64,000 nt of DNA. It comes from Phenylobacterium montanum. Lineage in GTDB: Bacteria; Pseudomonadota; Alphaproteobacteria; Caulobacterales; Caulobacteraceae. Below, piece by piece: positions 44,530 to 52,173 of this stretch (the stretch's first letter is position 1; each line of letters starts with the position of its first letter). The notes beneath the pieces were generated by a model. It searched no databases. It saw only the letters and a list, made by a program, of their open reading frames with translations, and was not told the origin of the DNA. Position numbers and translations under genes: made by a program. The DNA lies in assembly GCF_018135625.1 (NCBI RefSeq), contig NZ_CP073078.1, positions 2,450,501 through 2,514,500 of the forward strand, given 5' to 3'.

Positions 44530-45435
44530 TCAGACGGCCGCAAGGCCAAGGTCGCGGGCGACGCGCTCCAGGCCGGCGACCTTGTCGGCGAGGGGGATCG
44601 TGTCGTCGTTCGGCCAGATATTGGGCCCCCACAGCACCAGATTGTCGAATCCCGCGGCGAAGAAACGCTCGATCAAGTCCGGGTCGGGGCTCTGGGGCCG
44701 GACATAGTAGTCGAAGGGCCGGCGGGCCGTGCCTCGCGCCTGCCGCTCCTTCTCGATCACCTCGCGCAAGGCCTCGGCCTCGTCCAGGGCGACCATGGCC
44801 GAGTTGATCCAGGCGTCGGCCACCTCGGCCACGCGGCGCAGGGCCGGGCCGGTATTGCCGCCGCAGACCAGGGGCACCTTCACCGGGTGCGGGGTGATCT
44901 GCAGGCTATCGAAGCGGAAATGCTTGCCCTCGTGGGCGAAGAAACCGCCGGCCCAGGCCTTCTTCAGGACCTCGATGATCTCGTCGAGGCGCGAGCCGCG
45001 CTCATTGAAGGGAATGCCGACCGCATCGAACTCCTCCTTCAGCCAGCCGGCGCCGGTTCCCAGGAGGAACCGCCCGCCGGACACGTCGTGGGCGGTGGCC
45101 GTATGCCGGGCCAAGAGCAGCGGGTGGTTCATCGGCGCGATGCAGATCGCGGTGCCGATCTTGAGCCGCTTGGTCGCCCCGGCCACCGCGCCCAGGAGGA
45201 ACCAGGGGTCATAGATGCGCACCTGCTCGCCCAGGATCGCCTTGTCCCGGGCGTCGTTCTTGTCGGCGGGGGTTTCCTTGCGCGAGGGGTGATGACCGTC
45301 ATAGCGCTCGGGGATCACATAGTGTTCGCCGAACCACAGGCCCTCGAAGCCCAGCCGCTCGGCGTGGACGGCGAGATTCAAGAGGTCGGTGGGCGTGTAG
45401 TCGTAGGTGGTGATGCCGATGGTGCGCCGGGTCAC
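44530..45435 (-). CDS. Luciferase-like (LLM class) F420-dependent oxidoreductase
   Basis: This 301-residue TIM-barrel protein of the bacterial luciferase-like family resembles the F420-dependent branch. The early TIGITTYDYTPTDLLNLAVHAERLGFEGLWFGEHYVIPE is typical. So is IGTAICIAPMNHPLLLARHTATAHDVSGGRFLLGTGAGWLKEEFDAVG. FMN-dependent monooxygenases share the fold, so cofactor use is inferred. The presence of an F420 reductase/CofE fusion in the same regulon supports F420. GTG 45435 with AGGAGCCCAAA is chosen over a TTG 15 bases upstream. Expected reaction: hydride transfer to or from a C=C or C-OH of the pathway substrate. Confidence 0.88.
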   Translation of the reverse strand: MTRRTIGITTYDYTPTDLLNLAVHAERLGFEGLWFGEHYVIPERYDGHHPSRKETPADKNDARDKAILGEQVRIYDPWFLLGAVAGATKRLKIGTAICIAPMNHPLLLARHTATAHDVSGGRFLLGTGAGWLKEEFDAVGIPFNERGSRLDEIIEVLKKAWAGGFFAHEGKHFRFDSLQITPHPVKVPLVCGGNTGPALRRVAEVADAWINSAMVALDEAEALREVIEKERQARGTARRPFDYYVRPQSPDPDLIERFFAAGFDNLVLWGPNIWPNDDTIPLADKVAGLERVARDLGLAAV

Positions 45436-45499
45436 TTTGGGCTCCTGCAAGCGAATTCAAAGCTCTTCCCCATCGATGGGGAAGCGGTCTTGAGAACCC

Positions 45500-45901
45500 T
45501 CACGCCACGCGCCACTGCGGCAGCACGACGCCGGGCTCCAGGGTCTGGAACCAGACCTGCATCGGCTGGCCCTCGGCCAGCTCCGGCGCACCGTCCAGCC
45601 GGCCCATCAGCCGCACGTCCGGCGCGTCGTCCAACTGCACCACCACCAGGGTGTAGGGCGTCGGAAAGGCTGGATGCACCTGGTGCGTGACCAGGGTCCA
45701 GGTATGCAGGCGGCCGGTCCCTCTCGCCTCGCGCCAGCCGGTGTTCCAGCCGCCGCAATGGGGACAGTGCTCCGTCGGCGGGTGCAGGCCGCGGTCGCAA
45801 TCCGCGCAGGCTCTGAAGACCAGCCGCTGCTCGGCCGCGGCGGCGAAAAACCCCTCGGTCTCGCGGTCGGCGACAAAGGGCAGGATCATCTCGGCGCCCA
45901 T
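45500..45901 (-). CDS. Zn-ribbon/OB-fold (DUF35) partner protein
   Basis: This 133-residue protein has an intact rubredoxin-like zinc ribbon (CADC and CPHC, about residues 32-49) followed by an OB fold (RLHTWTLVTHQVHPAFPTPYTLVVVQLDD, then VRLMGRLDG). DUF35 proteins bind thiolase-like partners, as in the ChsH2-Ltp2 steroid aldolase. Its start overlaps the stop of the adjacent thiolase-like gene by one base, strongly implying a complex. It likely gates or shapes the acyl-CoA site. Confidence 0.9.
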   Translation of the reverse strand: MGAEMILPFVADRETEGFFAAAAEQRLVFRACADCDRGLHPPTEHCPHCGGWNTGWREARGTGRLHTWTLVTHQVHPAFPTPYTLVVVQLDDAPDVRLMGRLDGAPELAEGQPMQVWFQTLEPGVVLPQWRVA

Positions 45902-47109
45902 CACGCGGCCCTCCGGAACACGACGCTGGAGCCCACCGGCAGGGGCCCGCCGGTGCAGAGACAGAGCTCGGCCCCCTCGATCTGCATATCGGCCTCGCCG
46001 CGCAGCTGGCGCACCGCCTGGACGATGTGGTTCATGCCGTGGACATAGGCCTCGGACATGTGCCCGCCGCCGGTGTTGATCGGCAGGGAGCCGCCCCGCC
46101 TGATCGCGCCGCTCTCGACGAACGGCCCCGCCTCGCCCTTGCCGCAGAAACCGTAGGCCTCGAGCTGCAACAGCACGCTGATGGTGAAGCAGTCGTAGAT
46201 CTGGGCGATGTCCATATCCTGCGGCCCGACGCCGGCGCGCTTCCACAAGACCTCGCCGCCCTTGCGCCCGCCGAGCTCGGTCATGTCGTGGCGGGTGGTG
46301 ACCGGGAACATCATCCCGGCCCGATGGTCCTGCGGCTCCCCGCCGGCGACGGCGCGGATCAGGACCGGCGGCTTCTTAAGGTCCTTGGCCCGCTCGGCGC
46401 TGGTGATCACCACCGCGCAGGCCCCGTCCGACTCCAGGCAGAAGTCGAACAGCCGAAGCGGCGTCGAGATCATCCGCGAGGCCAGGTAATCGTCGAGGCT
46501 CATGGCCTTGTCGTGCATGATCGCGTGCGGCGTCGCATTGGCGTGCTCGCGGCAGGTCATGGCCACCGCCCCCAGCTGCGCAGGTGTGGTGCCGTATTCC
46601 AGCATGTGCCGGCGGGTCATCAGGGCGAAGGTCTGGCCAGCGGTCATCAGGCCATAAGGGACGTAGTACTCGTCATAGGTCCCGCCGCCGCCCGCCTCCT
46701 GATGCCCGGCCCGCTTGCCGCCCGAGCCCAGCCGGGTCTCGGAGCGCCCGTTCAGCGAGCGGAAAGCGATCACCGTCTTGGCCTGGCCCGACAGGATCGC
46801 CCCCATGGCCAGGCCCATCATCATGCAGGGCGCAACCCCGCCCGGCCCGGTGTCGGCCCAATAGGCCAGGTTGCTGGCGCCGAGGGCCGCGGCCAGGGTG
46901 TAGGGCGTCACCACGTCGTCGCCGCAACGGACGATGCCGTCGACGTCCTCGACGCTCAGCCCCGCCTCGGCCAGGGCCTTCAGCGAGGCCTCGGTGGCCA
47001 GGGACAGGACGCTGCGCCCGGAATTCCTGCTGAACGCCGTCTGGCCGATGCCGGCCACCGCGCACTTGTCGCGCCCCGCGAAGGCGGTCTCGTCGTCGAT
47101 CCGGCTCAT
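45901..47109 (-). CDS. Thiolase-like (SCP2/Ltp-type) acyl-CoA protein
   Basis: This 402-residue thiolase-fold protein begins CAVAGIGQTAFSRNSGRSVLSLATEASLKALAEAGLSVEDVDGIV and ends with the family's GGSLPINTGGGHMSEAYVHGMNHIVQAVRQLRG. The normal thiolase nucleophile region reads GGVAPCMMMGLAMG, and the final GHP-type motif is GHMSEAYVHG. These departures match Ltp-like members, some of which act as aldolases rather than thiolases. It overlaps the upstream CoA transferase by four bases and is followed directly by its DUF35 partner. Confidence 0.88.
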   Translation of the reverse strand: MSRIDDETAFAGRDKCAVAGIGQTAFSRNSGRSVLSLATEASLKALAEAGLSVEDVDGIVRCGDDVVTPYTLAAALGASNLAYWADTGPGGVAPCMMMGLAMGAILSGQAKTVIAFRSLNGRSETRLGSGGKRAGHQEAGGGGTYDEYYVPYGLMTAGQTFALMTRRHMLEYGTTPAQLGAVAMTCREHANATPHAIMHDKAMSLDDYLASRMISTPLRLFDFCLESDGACAVVITSAERAKDLKKPPVLIRAVAGGEPQDHRAGMMFPVTTRHDMTELGGRKGGEVLWKRAGVGPQDMDIAQIYDCFTISVLLQLEAYGFCGKGEAGPFVESGAIRRGGSLPINTGGGHMSEAYVHGMNHIVQAVRQLRGEADMQIEGAELCLCTGGPLPVGSSVVFRRAA

Positions 47110-48335
47110 GACCCGGCCTCCGATTTCAAGATCTCGGCGTTGTGCTCCCCGAGCTTGGGCGCCGGCGTGCGCGCCACCTCGCAGAAGGACGAGAAGCGGT
47201 AGATCGGCCCCGGATAGGCCACCTCGCCCACCCCCTCATGCTCGACCCTGGCGAAGAAATCGCGGGCGATCAGGTGCTCGTCGTGGAACAGGTCCTCGGG
47301 GGCGTTCAGGACCCCGATCGGCAGGCCGGCGGCCTGACCCTCGCGGTACATCTCCTCGGCCGTGTGCACCAGGAAGAAGCACTCGACCACCTCCTGCACC
47401 AGGTGGAAATTGTCCTGGCGGAACTTGACGTCCTGGTATTCCGGCTCGGTCAGCATGGCCGCCATGCCCTTGGAGTCCATCCAGTCGACCAGGCTCTTCC
47501 ACGCCTTGGGCTCGGCCAGGATCAGGGCGAAATAGACATAGCGGTCGTCGGCGCAGCGGAACAAGGCCGGCTGGGTCGGCGAGGGCTGGGCGTGGCGGCA
47601 GGTCTGCCGATGCACATGCACTCGCGGATAGAACCAGTAGGGATTGGCCAGCTCGACATTCACCGCGCAGGCCTCGTGCATGGAAATGTCCAGAAGATCG
47701 CCGCGGCCGGTCTTCTGGCGTTCCAGGAGGGCCAGCATGATCCCGATCTGCGCGAAACTGGCCACGGTATGATAGGCCTGATCGCCGCCGGGGCGGATCG
47801 GGGGGATGGTGTGGTCGTCATAGCCGCAGCTGTTCAGCGGCCCGCCGGCCGCCAGGGCCACGATGTCCGAGGACTTGTAGTCCTTCCACGGCCCGGTGAG
47901 GCCAAAAGCGGTCACCGCGGCGATGATCAGCTTCGGATGGGCCTCGAGGATCGCCTCCAGGTCCAGCCCTGCCGCCGCCAGGGCGTGGGGCTGCAGGGTG
48001 CAGATGAAGACGTCGGCGTCGGCCAGGAGGTCCTGAAGCGCCGCCAGCCCCGCCGGGGTGCGCACGTCGGCGGTGACGCTCTTCTTGTTGGAATTGTAGA
48101 ACCAGAACTTCAGGCTGGTCTCCGGCCCCTCGGCGCCCTTGGCCCAAGGGCCTGCGGCGCGGGTCGGCGAGCCTTCCGGCCCCTCCAGCTTGACCACCTC
48201 GGCGCCCAGCTGGGCCAAGAGCAGGCCGGTGAACTCCCCGCCGGGATCCTCGGCCAGCTCGACCACCTTCAGCCCGGTCAGGGGATTGGGCAGGCCCGCG
48301 GTGCGCGCGGCGAAACTCAGATGCTCGGCGCCCAT
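47106..48335 (-). CDS. CaiB/BaiF-type (family III) CoA transferase, first of pair
   Basis: This 409-residue family III CoA transferase opens with LTGLKVVELAEDPGGEFTGLLLAQLGAEVVKLEGPEG. The catalytic aspartate is in GDLLDISMHEACAVN. The usual late motifs are present (APEDLFHDEHLIARDFF). It moves CoA between carboxylic acids. ATG 48335 with AAGGAGCGCTTTGACC is chosen over a much longer start. It begins two bases after the second transferase stops, so the two probably form a heteromer or act in sequence. Confidence 0.92.
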   Translation of the reverse strand: MGAEHLSFAARTAGLPNPLTGLKVVELAEDPGGEFTGLLLAQLGAEVVKLEGPEGSPTRAAGPWAKGAEGPETSLKFWFYNSNKKSVTADVRTPAGLAALQDLLADADVFICTLQPHALAAAGLDLEAILEAHPKLIIAAVTAFGLTGPWKDYKSSDIVALAAGGPLNSCGYDDHTIPPIRPGGDQAYHTVASFAQIGIMLALLERQKTGRGDLLDISMHEACAVNVELANPYWFYPRVHVHRQTCRHAQPSPTQPALFRCADDRYVYFALILAEPKAWKSLVDWMDSKGMAAMLTEPEYQDVKFRQDNFHLVQEVVECFFLVHTAEEMYREGQAAGLPIGVLNAPEDLFHDEHLIARDFFARVEHEGVGEVAYPGPIYRFSSFCEVARTPAPKLGEHNAEILKSEAGS

Positions 48336-48337
48336 GG

Positions 48338-49651
48338 TCAAAGCGCTCCTTCCATCACCAGGTCCTGGTACTCGTCTTCCGCAACGCCCAGGAGCTCCTT
48401 GAACACATAGGCGTTGTCCTCGCCCAGGAGCGGGCCGGACCGCCAGTTCTCCTGCAGCGTCTCGCGGAACCGGATCGGCGTGCCCTCGAAGCGGGCCTCG
48501 CCGATCACCGGGTGATCCATCTCGAAGAACAGGCCGCGGCCGGCGATCTGCGGGTCGTGGTCGTTGGTGTCCTCGGCCGTCTGCACCGCGCCCGCGGCGA
48601 CGCCCGCGGCCTGCAGCCGGCGCATCAGGCCGTAGCGGTCCTGGCCTTTCGTCCAGTCGGCCATGTGCGCATCCAGCGCGTCCTGATTGGCGAACCGCGC
48701 CGCCTGGCTCGCAAACCGCGGATCGGCGGTCCAATCCGCCCCGATCTCGGCCGCCAGGGCCGCCCATTCAGCGTCATTGAACACCGCGATGGCGATCCAG
48801 CGGTCCTGGCCCTCACAGGGATAGACCCCGTGCGGCGCAGCGTTCGGATGCTCCAGCCGGTTGCCGGTCGGATAGTCGCCCCCGCGGGTCGAGCGGCCGT
48901 TGACCGACACCTCCAGCAAGACCGGGCCCAAAAGATTGATCCCGGCCTCCACCGCCGCCACGTCGATCTCGGCCCCCTGGCCGGTCAGGCCCCGGTGATA
49001 GATCGCGGTCAAGAGCGCCGAGGCGTTGAAGAAGGCCGCCTCGTTGTCCATGTAGCTCAGCCCCCAGCCCGAGGGCTCCTCGCCCGGCAGGCCGCTGATG
49101 TGCGAAAGCCCGCAGACAGCCTGCACCACCGGGCCATAGCTGCGGTACTCGGCATGCGGCCCCGAATGGCCGAAGCCGCTCATGCGGGCATAGATTACGT
49201 CTGGCGAGATCTGGTTCAGCCGCTCGTAGGTCAGGCCCCAGCGCTCCATCACCCCCGGCGCGAAATTCTCCGTCACCACGCTCGAGGCGGCGATCAGCCG
49301 GTCGGCCAGGGCGCGGCCCTTGGGCGAACGCATGTTGATGGTCACGCCCAGCTTGTTGCGGTTGTAGTTGTTGAACAGTCCGCCCTTGTTGGGATCGGGA
49401 TTGGCGTCCTCCTCGCCATAGGTGCGCGCCTCGCCCTTGTAGATCGGCAGGCGCCGCGGCATGTCCAGCCGGTTGCGGTCCTCGATGCGGATCACCTCTG
49501 CGCCGAAATCGGCCAACAGGCGCGTGGCGCAGGCGCCCACCCCCATCCAGCAGAAGTCGGCCACGCGCACCCCGGCCAGCGGCCCCCGCCGCGCGCCGGG
49601 CCGGCGGGACGCGCCCGCCGCCGGCAGTTTCACCCTTGTCGATTCGAGCAT
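48338..49651 (-). CDS. CaiB/BaiF-type (family III) CoA transferase, second of pair
   Basis: This 437-residue family III transferase shows GPLAGVRVADFCWMGVGACATRLLADFGAEVIRIEDR, FNNYNRNKLGVTINM and the catalytic aspartate in GAEIDVAAVEAGINL. It is the promoter-proximal gene of the minus-strand operon. ATG 49651 (AAGG eight bases upstream) was chosen; a GTG at 49717 is also in frame, so the N-terminus may be up to 22 residues longer. The AT-rich regulon box at 49746 lies 95 bp upstream. Confidence 0.92.
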   Translation of the reverse strand: MLESTRVKLPAAGASRRPGARRGPLAGVRVADFCWMGVGACATRLLADFGAEVIRIEDRNRLDMPRRLPIYKGEARTYGEEDANPDPNKGGLFNNYNRNKLGVTINMRSPKGRALADRLIAASSVVTENFAPGVMERWGLTYERLNQISPDVIYARMSGFGHSGPHAEYRSYGPVVQAVCGLSHISGLPGEEPSGWGLSYMDNEAAFFNASALLTAIYHRGLTGQGAEIDVAAVEAGINLLGPVLLEVSVNGRSTRGGDYPTGNRLEHPNAAPHGVYPCEGQDRWIAIAVFNDAEWAALAAEIGADWTADPRFASQAARFANQDALDAHMADWTKGQDRYGLMRRLQAAGVAAGAVQTAEDTNDHDPQIAGRGLFFEMDHPVIGEARFEGTPIRFRETLQENWRSGPLLGEDNAYVFKELLGVAEDEYQDLVMEGAL

Positions 49652-49745
49652 CACGCCTTGCGCACCCTCGCCGCTTCCAATGTGGCGAACCGCCGCTTCC
49701 GGCCGGTTTTCCGCCACCTCCCTAACCTGGATCAGGTCAAATCCG

Positions 49746-49765
49746 TTATAATCATTATTATGAAC
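49746..49765. promoter_or_regulatory. AT-rich regulon box 2 (CoA transferase operon / gntR promoter)
   Basis: TTATAATCATTATTATGAAC, read in reverse, contains ATAATGATTAT, the same core as boxes 1, 3 and 4. It lies between the seven-gene operon and the divergent FadR-type regulator, the expected place for autoregulation. Two ATGCTGA repeats (about 49792 and 49812) lie closer to gntR. Confidence 0.6.
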
Positions 49766-49896
49766 TTGCCGCCGATCCTGTCAATGTCACTATGCTGACG
49801 GCCACGGGTTTATGCTGATAAACTCGACTCGCCTGGCAATTGCGGGCAGTGAGTCGCCGCCCTGGGCGCGTTTTGGAGGGGGAGATTTCGACCGAC

Positions 49897-50694
49897 ATGC
49901 CGCTGCGTGCGAAACCGTCGTCCGCGCCGAACGAGAGCGCTTCGCAAACCACAAGGACGCCCCCCACCTTTGCGACGCCCCGCCGCGCCTCCAAGACCTC
50001 CGAGATCGTCGCCCTGGAGATCGTGCGCAACATCGTCGAGCAGGACCTCAAGCCTGGCGACCGCCTGCCGCTGGAAGCGGAGATGCTGAAGCAGTATCGC
50101 GTCAGTCGCTCGTCCCTGCGCGAGGCCCTACGCCTGCTGGAAGTCCAGGGCCTGATCGCCATCCGTCCCGGCCCTGGCGCAGGCACGGTGGTGGGCAGCG
50201 TACATCCGGGCAACCTGGCCCGGACCCTGACCCTCTACCTGCACATGGCCGGCTCGACCTACGATAAGCTCCTGGACGCCTGGATGGCGGCCGAGCCCGT
50301 GCTGGCGGGGCTGGCGGCCAAGAACCCCGACCGGGCCAAGGTGCGCGAGATGATGGGGCCCTTCGTCTCCAAGGACCACGCCGAGCACGGCAAGTGGGCC
50401 ATCGCCGAGGGCCTCGACTTTCACGACCGCATCGCCACCCTGGCCGACAATCCGGTCCTGGCCCTGGCCCTGCAGTCGATCAGCTACATCTCGACCGAGC
50501 AGGTCCTGACCAATCCCGAGCGCAGTCAGCTCGAGGAGCAGATCGTCCATGACCACAGCGAACTGGCCGAGGCGATCATCGCCGGCAAGCCGGACAAGGC
50601 GGAAAAGTTGATGGCCGAGCACATCCAACATGTGGTGGAGGACTTCAAGGCCTACTGGCCGCGGCGCGTGGGTGAGAAGATCCAGTGGCGATAG
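49897..50694 (+). CDS. FadR-subfamily GntR regulator of the catabolic block
   Basis: This 265-residue protein has a winged helix (LEIVRNIVEQDLKPGDRLPLEAEMLKQYRVSRSSLREALRLLEVQGLIAIRPGPGAGTVV). A helical FCD domain follows with DFHDRIATLADNPVLALALQSI and DHSELAEAIIAGKPDKAEKLMAEHIQHV. Its first 30 residues are Ser/Pro/Thr-rich. It is the only regulator gene between 40 and 64 kb, so it is the best candidate to bind the shared AT-rich boxes, probably with an acyl-CoA or acid effector. ATG 49897 lies 12 bases after GGAGGGGGAG; a TTG start 57 bases upstream is less likely. Its 3' end overlaps the convergent MFS gene by 50 bases. Confidence 0.9.
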   Translation: MPLRAKPSSAPNESASQTTRTPPTFATPRRASKTSEIVALEIVRNIVEQDLKPGDRLPLEAEMLKQYRVSRSSLREALRLLEVQGLIAIRPGPGAGTVVGSVHPGNLARTLTLYLHMAGSTYDKLLDAWMAAEPVLAGLAAKNPDRAKVREMMGPFVSKDHAEHGKWAIAEGLDFHDRIATLADNPVLALALQSISYISTEQVLTNPERSQLEEQIVHDHSELAEAIIAGKPDKAEKLMAEHIQHVVEDFKAYWPRRVGEKIQWR

Positions 50695-52009
50695 GCTGAG
50701 GCCGCTCGTTCGCTGGCTCTGCTTCCGCGCGGTGAAGGGGCGAAAGCTCCCGCGGCAGGTAGAGGCTGGAGAGCAAGAACAGCAGCGCCGACACGGTCGC
50801 CGGGATCGCCACGGTCGGCAGGGCCCAGCGCAGCGAGGCCGCGCCGAGGCCGTAGTGGTGGGCCAAAACGTCGCTCAGCGCGCCGATGCTGACGGGGCCT
50901 AGCCCGAGGCCGATCACGTTCACCACCAGCACCAGCATGGCCGAGGTGAAGGCGCGCATGTCGGCCGGGACCAGCGACTGCGACATGGCGTTGGCCGGGG
51001 CCATATAGACATTGACCATGGCCGCCGGGACGATCGCCGCCGCCAGCGACAGGGTCAGGCTGGGGGTCAAGTACTGCAAGAGCGCGAAGGGTGCGGTCAG
51101 AACGGCGGCGATCGCCGGAATGCGCATGAACCAGCGCACGTCGCGCCGGGCCAGGCTGTTGGCCAGGGCGCCGCCCAGGAAGGTCCCCGCCGCGCCGGAA
51201 AGCCCGATGATCAGCGACAGGGCGGCGGCTATGTGCGCCAGGGGCATGTGGTGCAGGCGGCTGTAGAAGGGCGCGTTCCAGGCCTGCATCGCCGTCTGGC
51301 CCCAGGCCTGCAGCCCTTCGGCCAGGCACAGGTAGCGGAAGGAGCGAAAGCGCCACAGGATCGCCAGCGAGGCCCAGACGCTGCGCCCCTTGACTCCCGA
51401 CGCGCCGTCGAAGCGGCCACGTTGAGGCTCTTTCAGAAAAAGGGCGACCAGCGGCGCCAGGACGAGGCCGCCCAGGCCTATGGCGGCGAAGGCGCCCCGC
51501 CAGCCGATAGCGGCGGTCAGCTGGCCGCCAAGGTATACGCCCAACATGCCGCCGAGCGGCATGGACAGGCCCCAGACGGCCATGGCCAGGGCCCGCTTTT
51601 GGCGGGGGAAATAGTCCGAAATCAGCGAGTGCGAGGCCGGCACGCAACCGGCCTCCCCCACCGCCACCCCGATGCGGCAGGCGCTGAGGCTGACGAACCC
51701 AGTGGCCAGGCTGCTGGCGGCGGTCATCAAGGTCCAGATCGCCAGGGCCGCGGTCAGCACGTACTTGCGGGCGATGCGGTCGGCGAGCCAGGCCACCGGC
51801 AGGGCGCCGGTGGTGTAGAAGATGGCGAAGGACAGCCCGGTCAGGCTGCCGAGCTCGGTGTCGGTCAGGCCCAGGTCGCGCTTCAGCGCCACCTGCATGA
51901 TCGACAGGATCGAGCGGTCGACATAGTTGAACAGGGCCACCACGAACAGGATCGCCAGCGCGAACCAACCGTAGCGGGCGGAGAGGGTCTTGGGTCGATT
52001 TCCACCCAT
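50645..52009 (-). CDS. MFS transporter (spinster-like)
   Basis: This 454-residue inner-membrane carrier has 12 hydrophobic segments. LFNYVDRSILSIMQVALKRDLGLTDTELGSLTGLSFAIFY and WLADRIARKYVLTAALAIWTLMTAASSLA (loop 2-3 motif) are typical of the spinster-like/acid-transporting MFS group. It probably takes the pathway substrate into the cytoplasm after the TonB receptor brings it across the outer membrane. It lies between the regulator and the receptor gene, separated from the latter by an inverted repeat. Confidence 0.9.
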   Translation of the reverse strand: MGGNRPKTLSARYGWFALAILFVVALFNYVDRSILSIMQVALKRDLGLTDTELGSLTGLSFAIFYTTGALPVAWLADRIARKYVLTAALAIWTLMTAASSLATGFVSLSACRIGVAVGEAGCVPASHSLISDYFPRQKRALAMAVWGLSMPLGGMLGVYLGGQLTAAIGWRGAFAAIGLGGLVLAPLVALFLKEPQRGRFDGASGVKGRSVWASLAILWRFRSFRYLCLAEGLQAWGQTAMQAWNAPFYSRLHHMPLAHIAAALSLIIGLSGAAGTFLGGALANSLARRDVRWFMRIPAIAAVLTAPFALLQYLTPSLTLSLAAAIVPAAMVNVYMAPANAMSQSLVPADMRAFTSAMLVLVVNVIGLGLGPVSIGALSDVLAHHYGLGAASLRWALPTVAIPATVSALLFLLSSLYLPRELSPLHRAEAEPANERPQPIATGSSHPRAAASRP

Positions 52010-52023
52010 AGCCCTAACCTATT

Positions 52024-52150
52024 CCGCTCATCCCGGCGAAGGCCGGGATCCAGATCACAGAGCGCCTGGCGTCCGGGCGTTCGCCTCCAGAAAAGTCCTG
52101 CACTGACTGAGCCTTACGATCTGGATCCCGGCCTTCGCCGGGATGAGCGG
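52024..52150. repeat. Intergenic inverted-repeat element (33-bp perfect arms)
   Basis: The arms at 52024-52056 and 52118-52150 are perfect inverted copies over 33 bases, with a 61-base spacer. Each arm also contains the smaller palindrome CCCGGC-GAAG-GCCGGG. Similar GATCCCGGCCTTCGCCGGGAT repeats are scattered through Caulobacterales and related genomes. The element lies between two minus-strand genes and can form a large hairpin that may also limit read-through from the TonB gene into the MFS gene. Confidence 0.9.
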
Positions 52151-52173
52151 TGAAAATAGGATCCGCAGATACC

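Noticed and set aside
44407-45690. Long plus-strand frame opposite the LLM oxidoreductase
   Set aside because: Antisense shadow; the minus-strand proteins have clear family motifs and ribosome sites.
47106-48767. CoA transferase with a 144-residue N-terminal extension
   Set aside because: The extension overlaps the next CoA transferase out of frame; ATG 48335 with a good ribosome site gives the usual family length.
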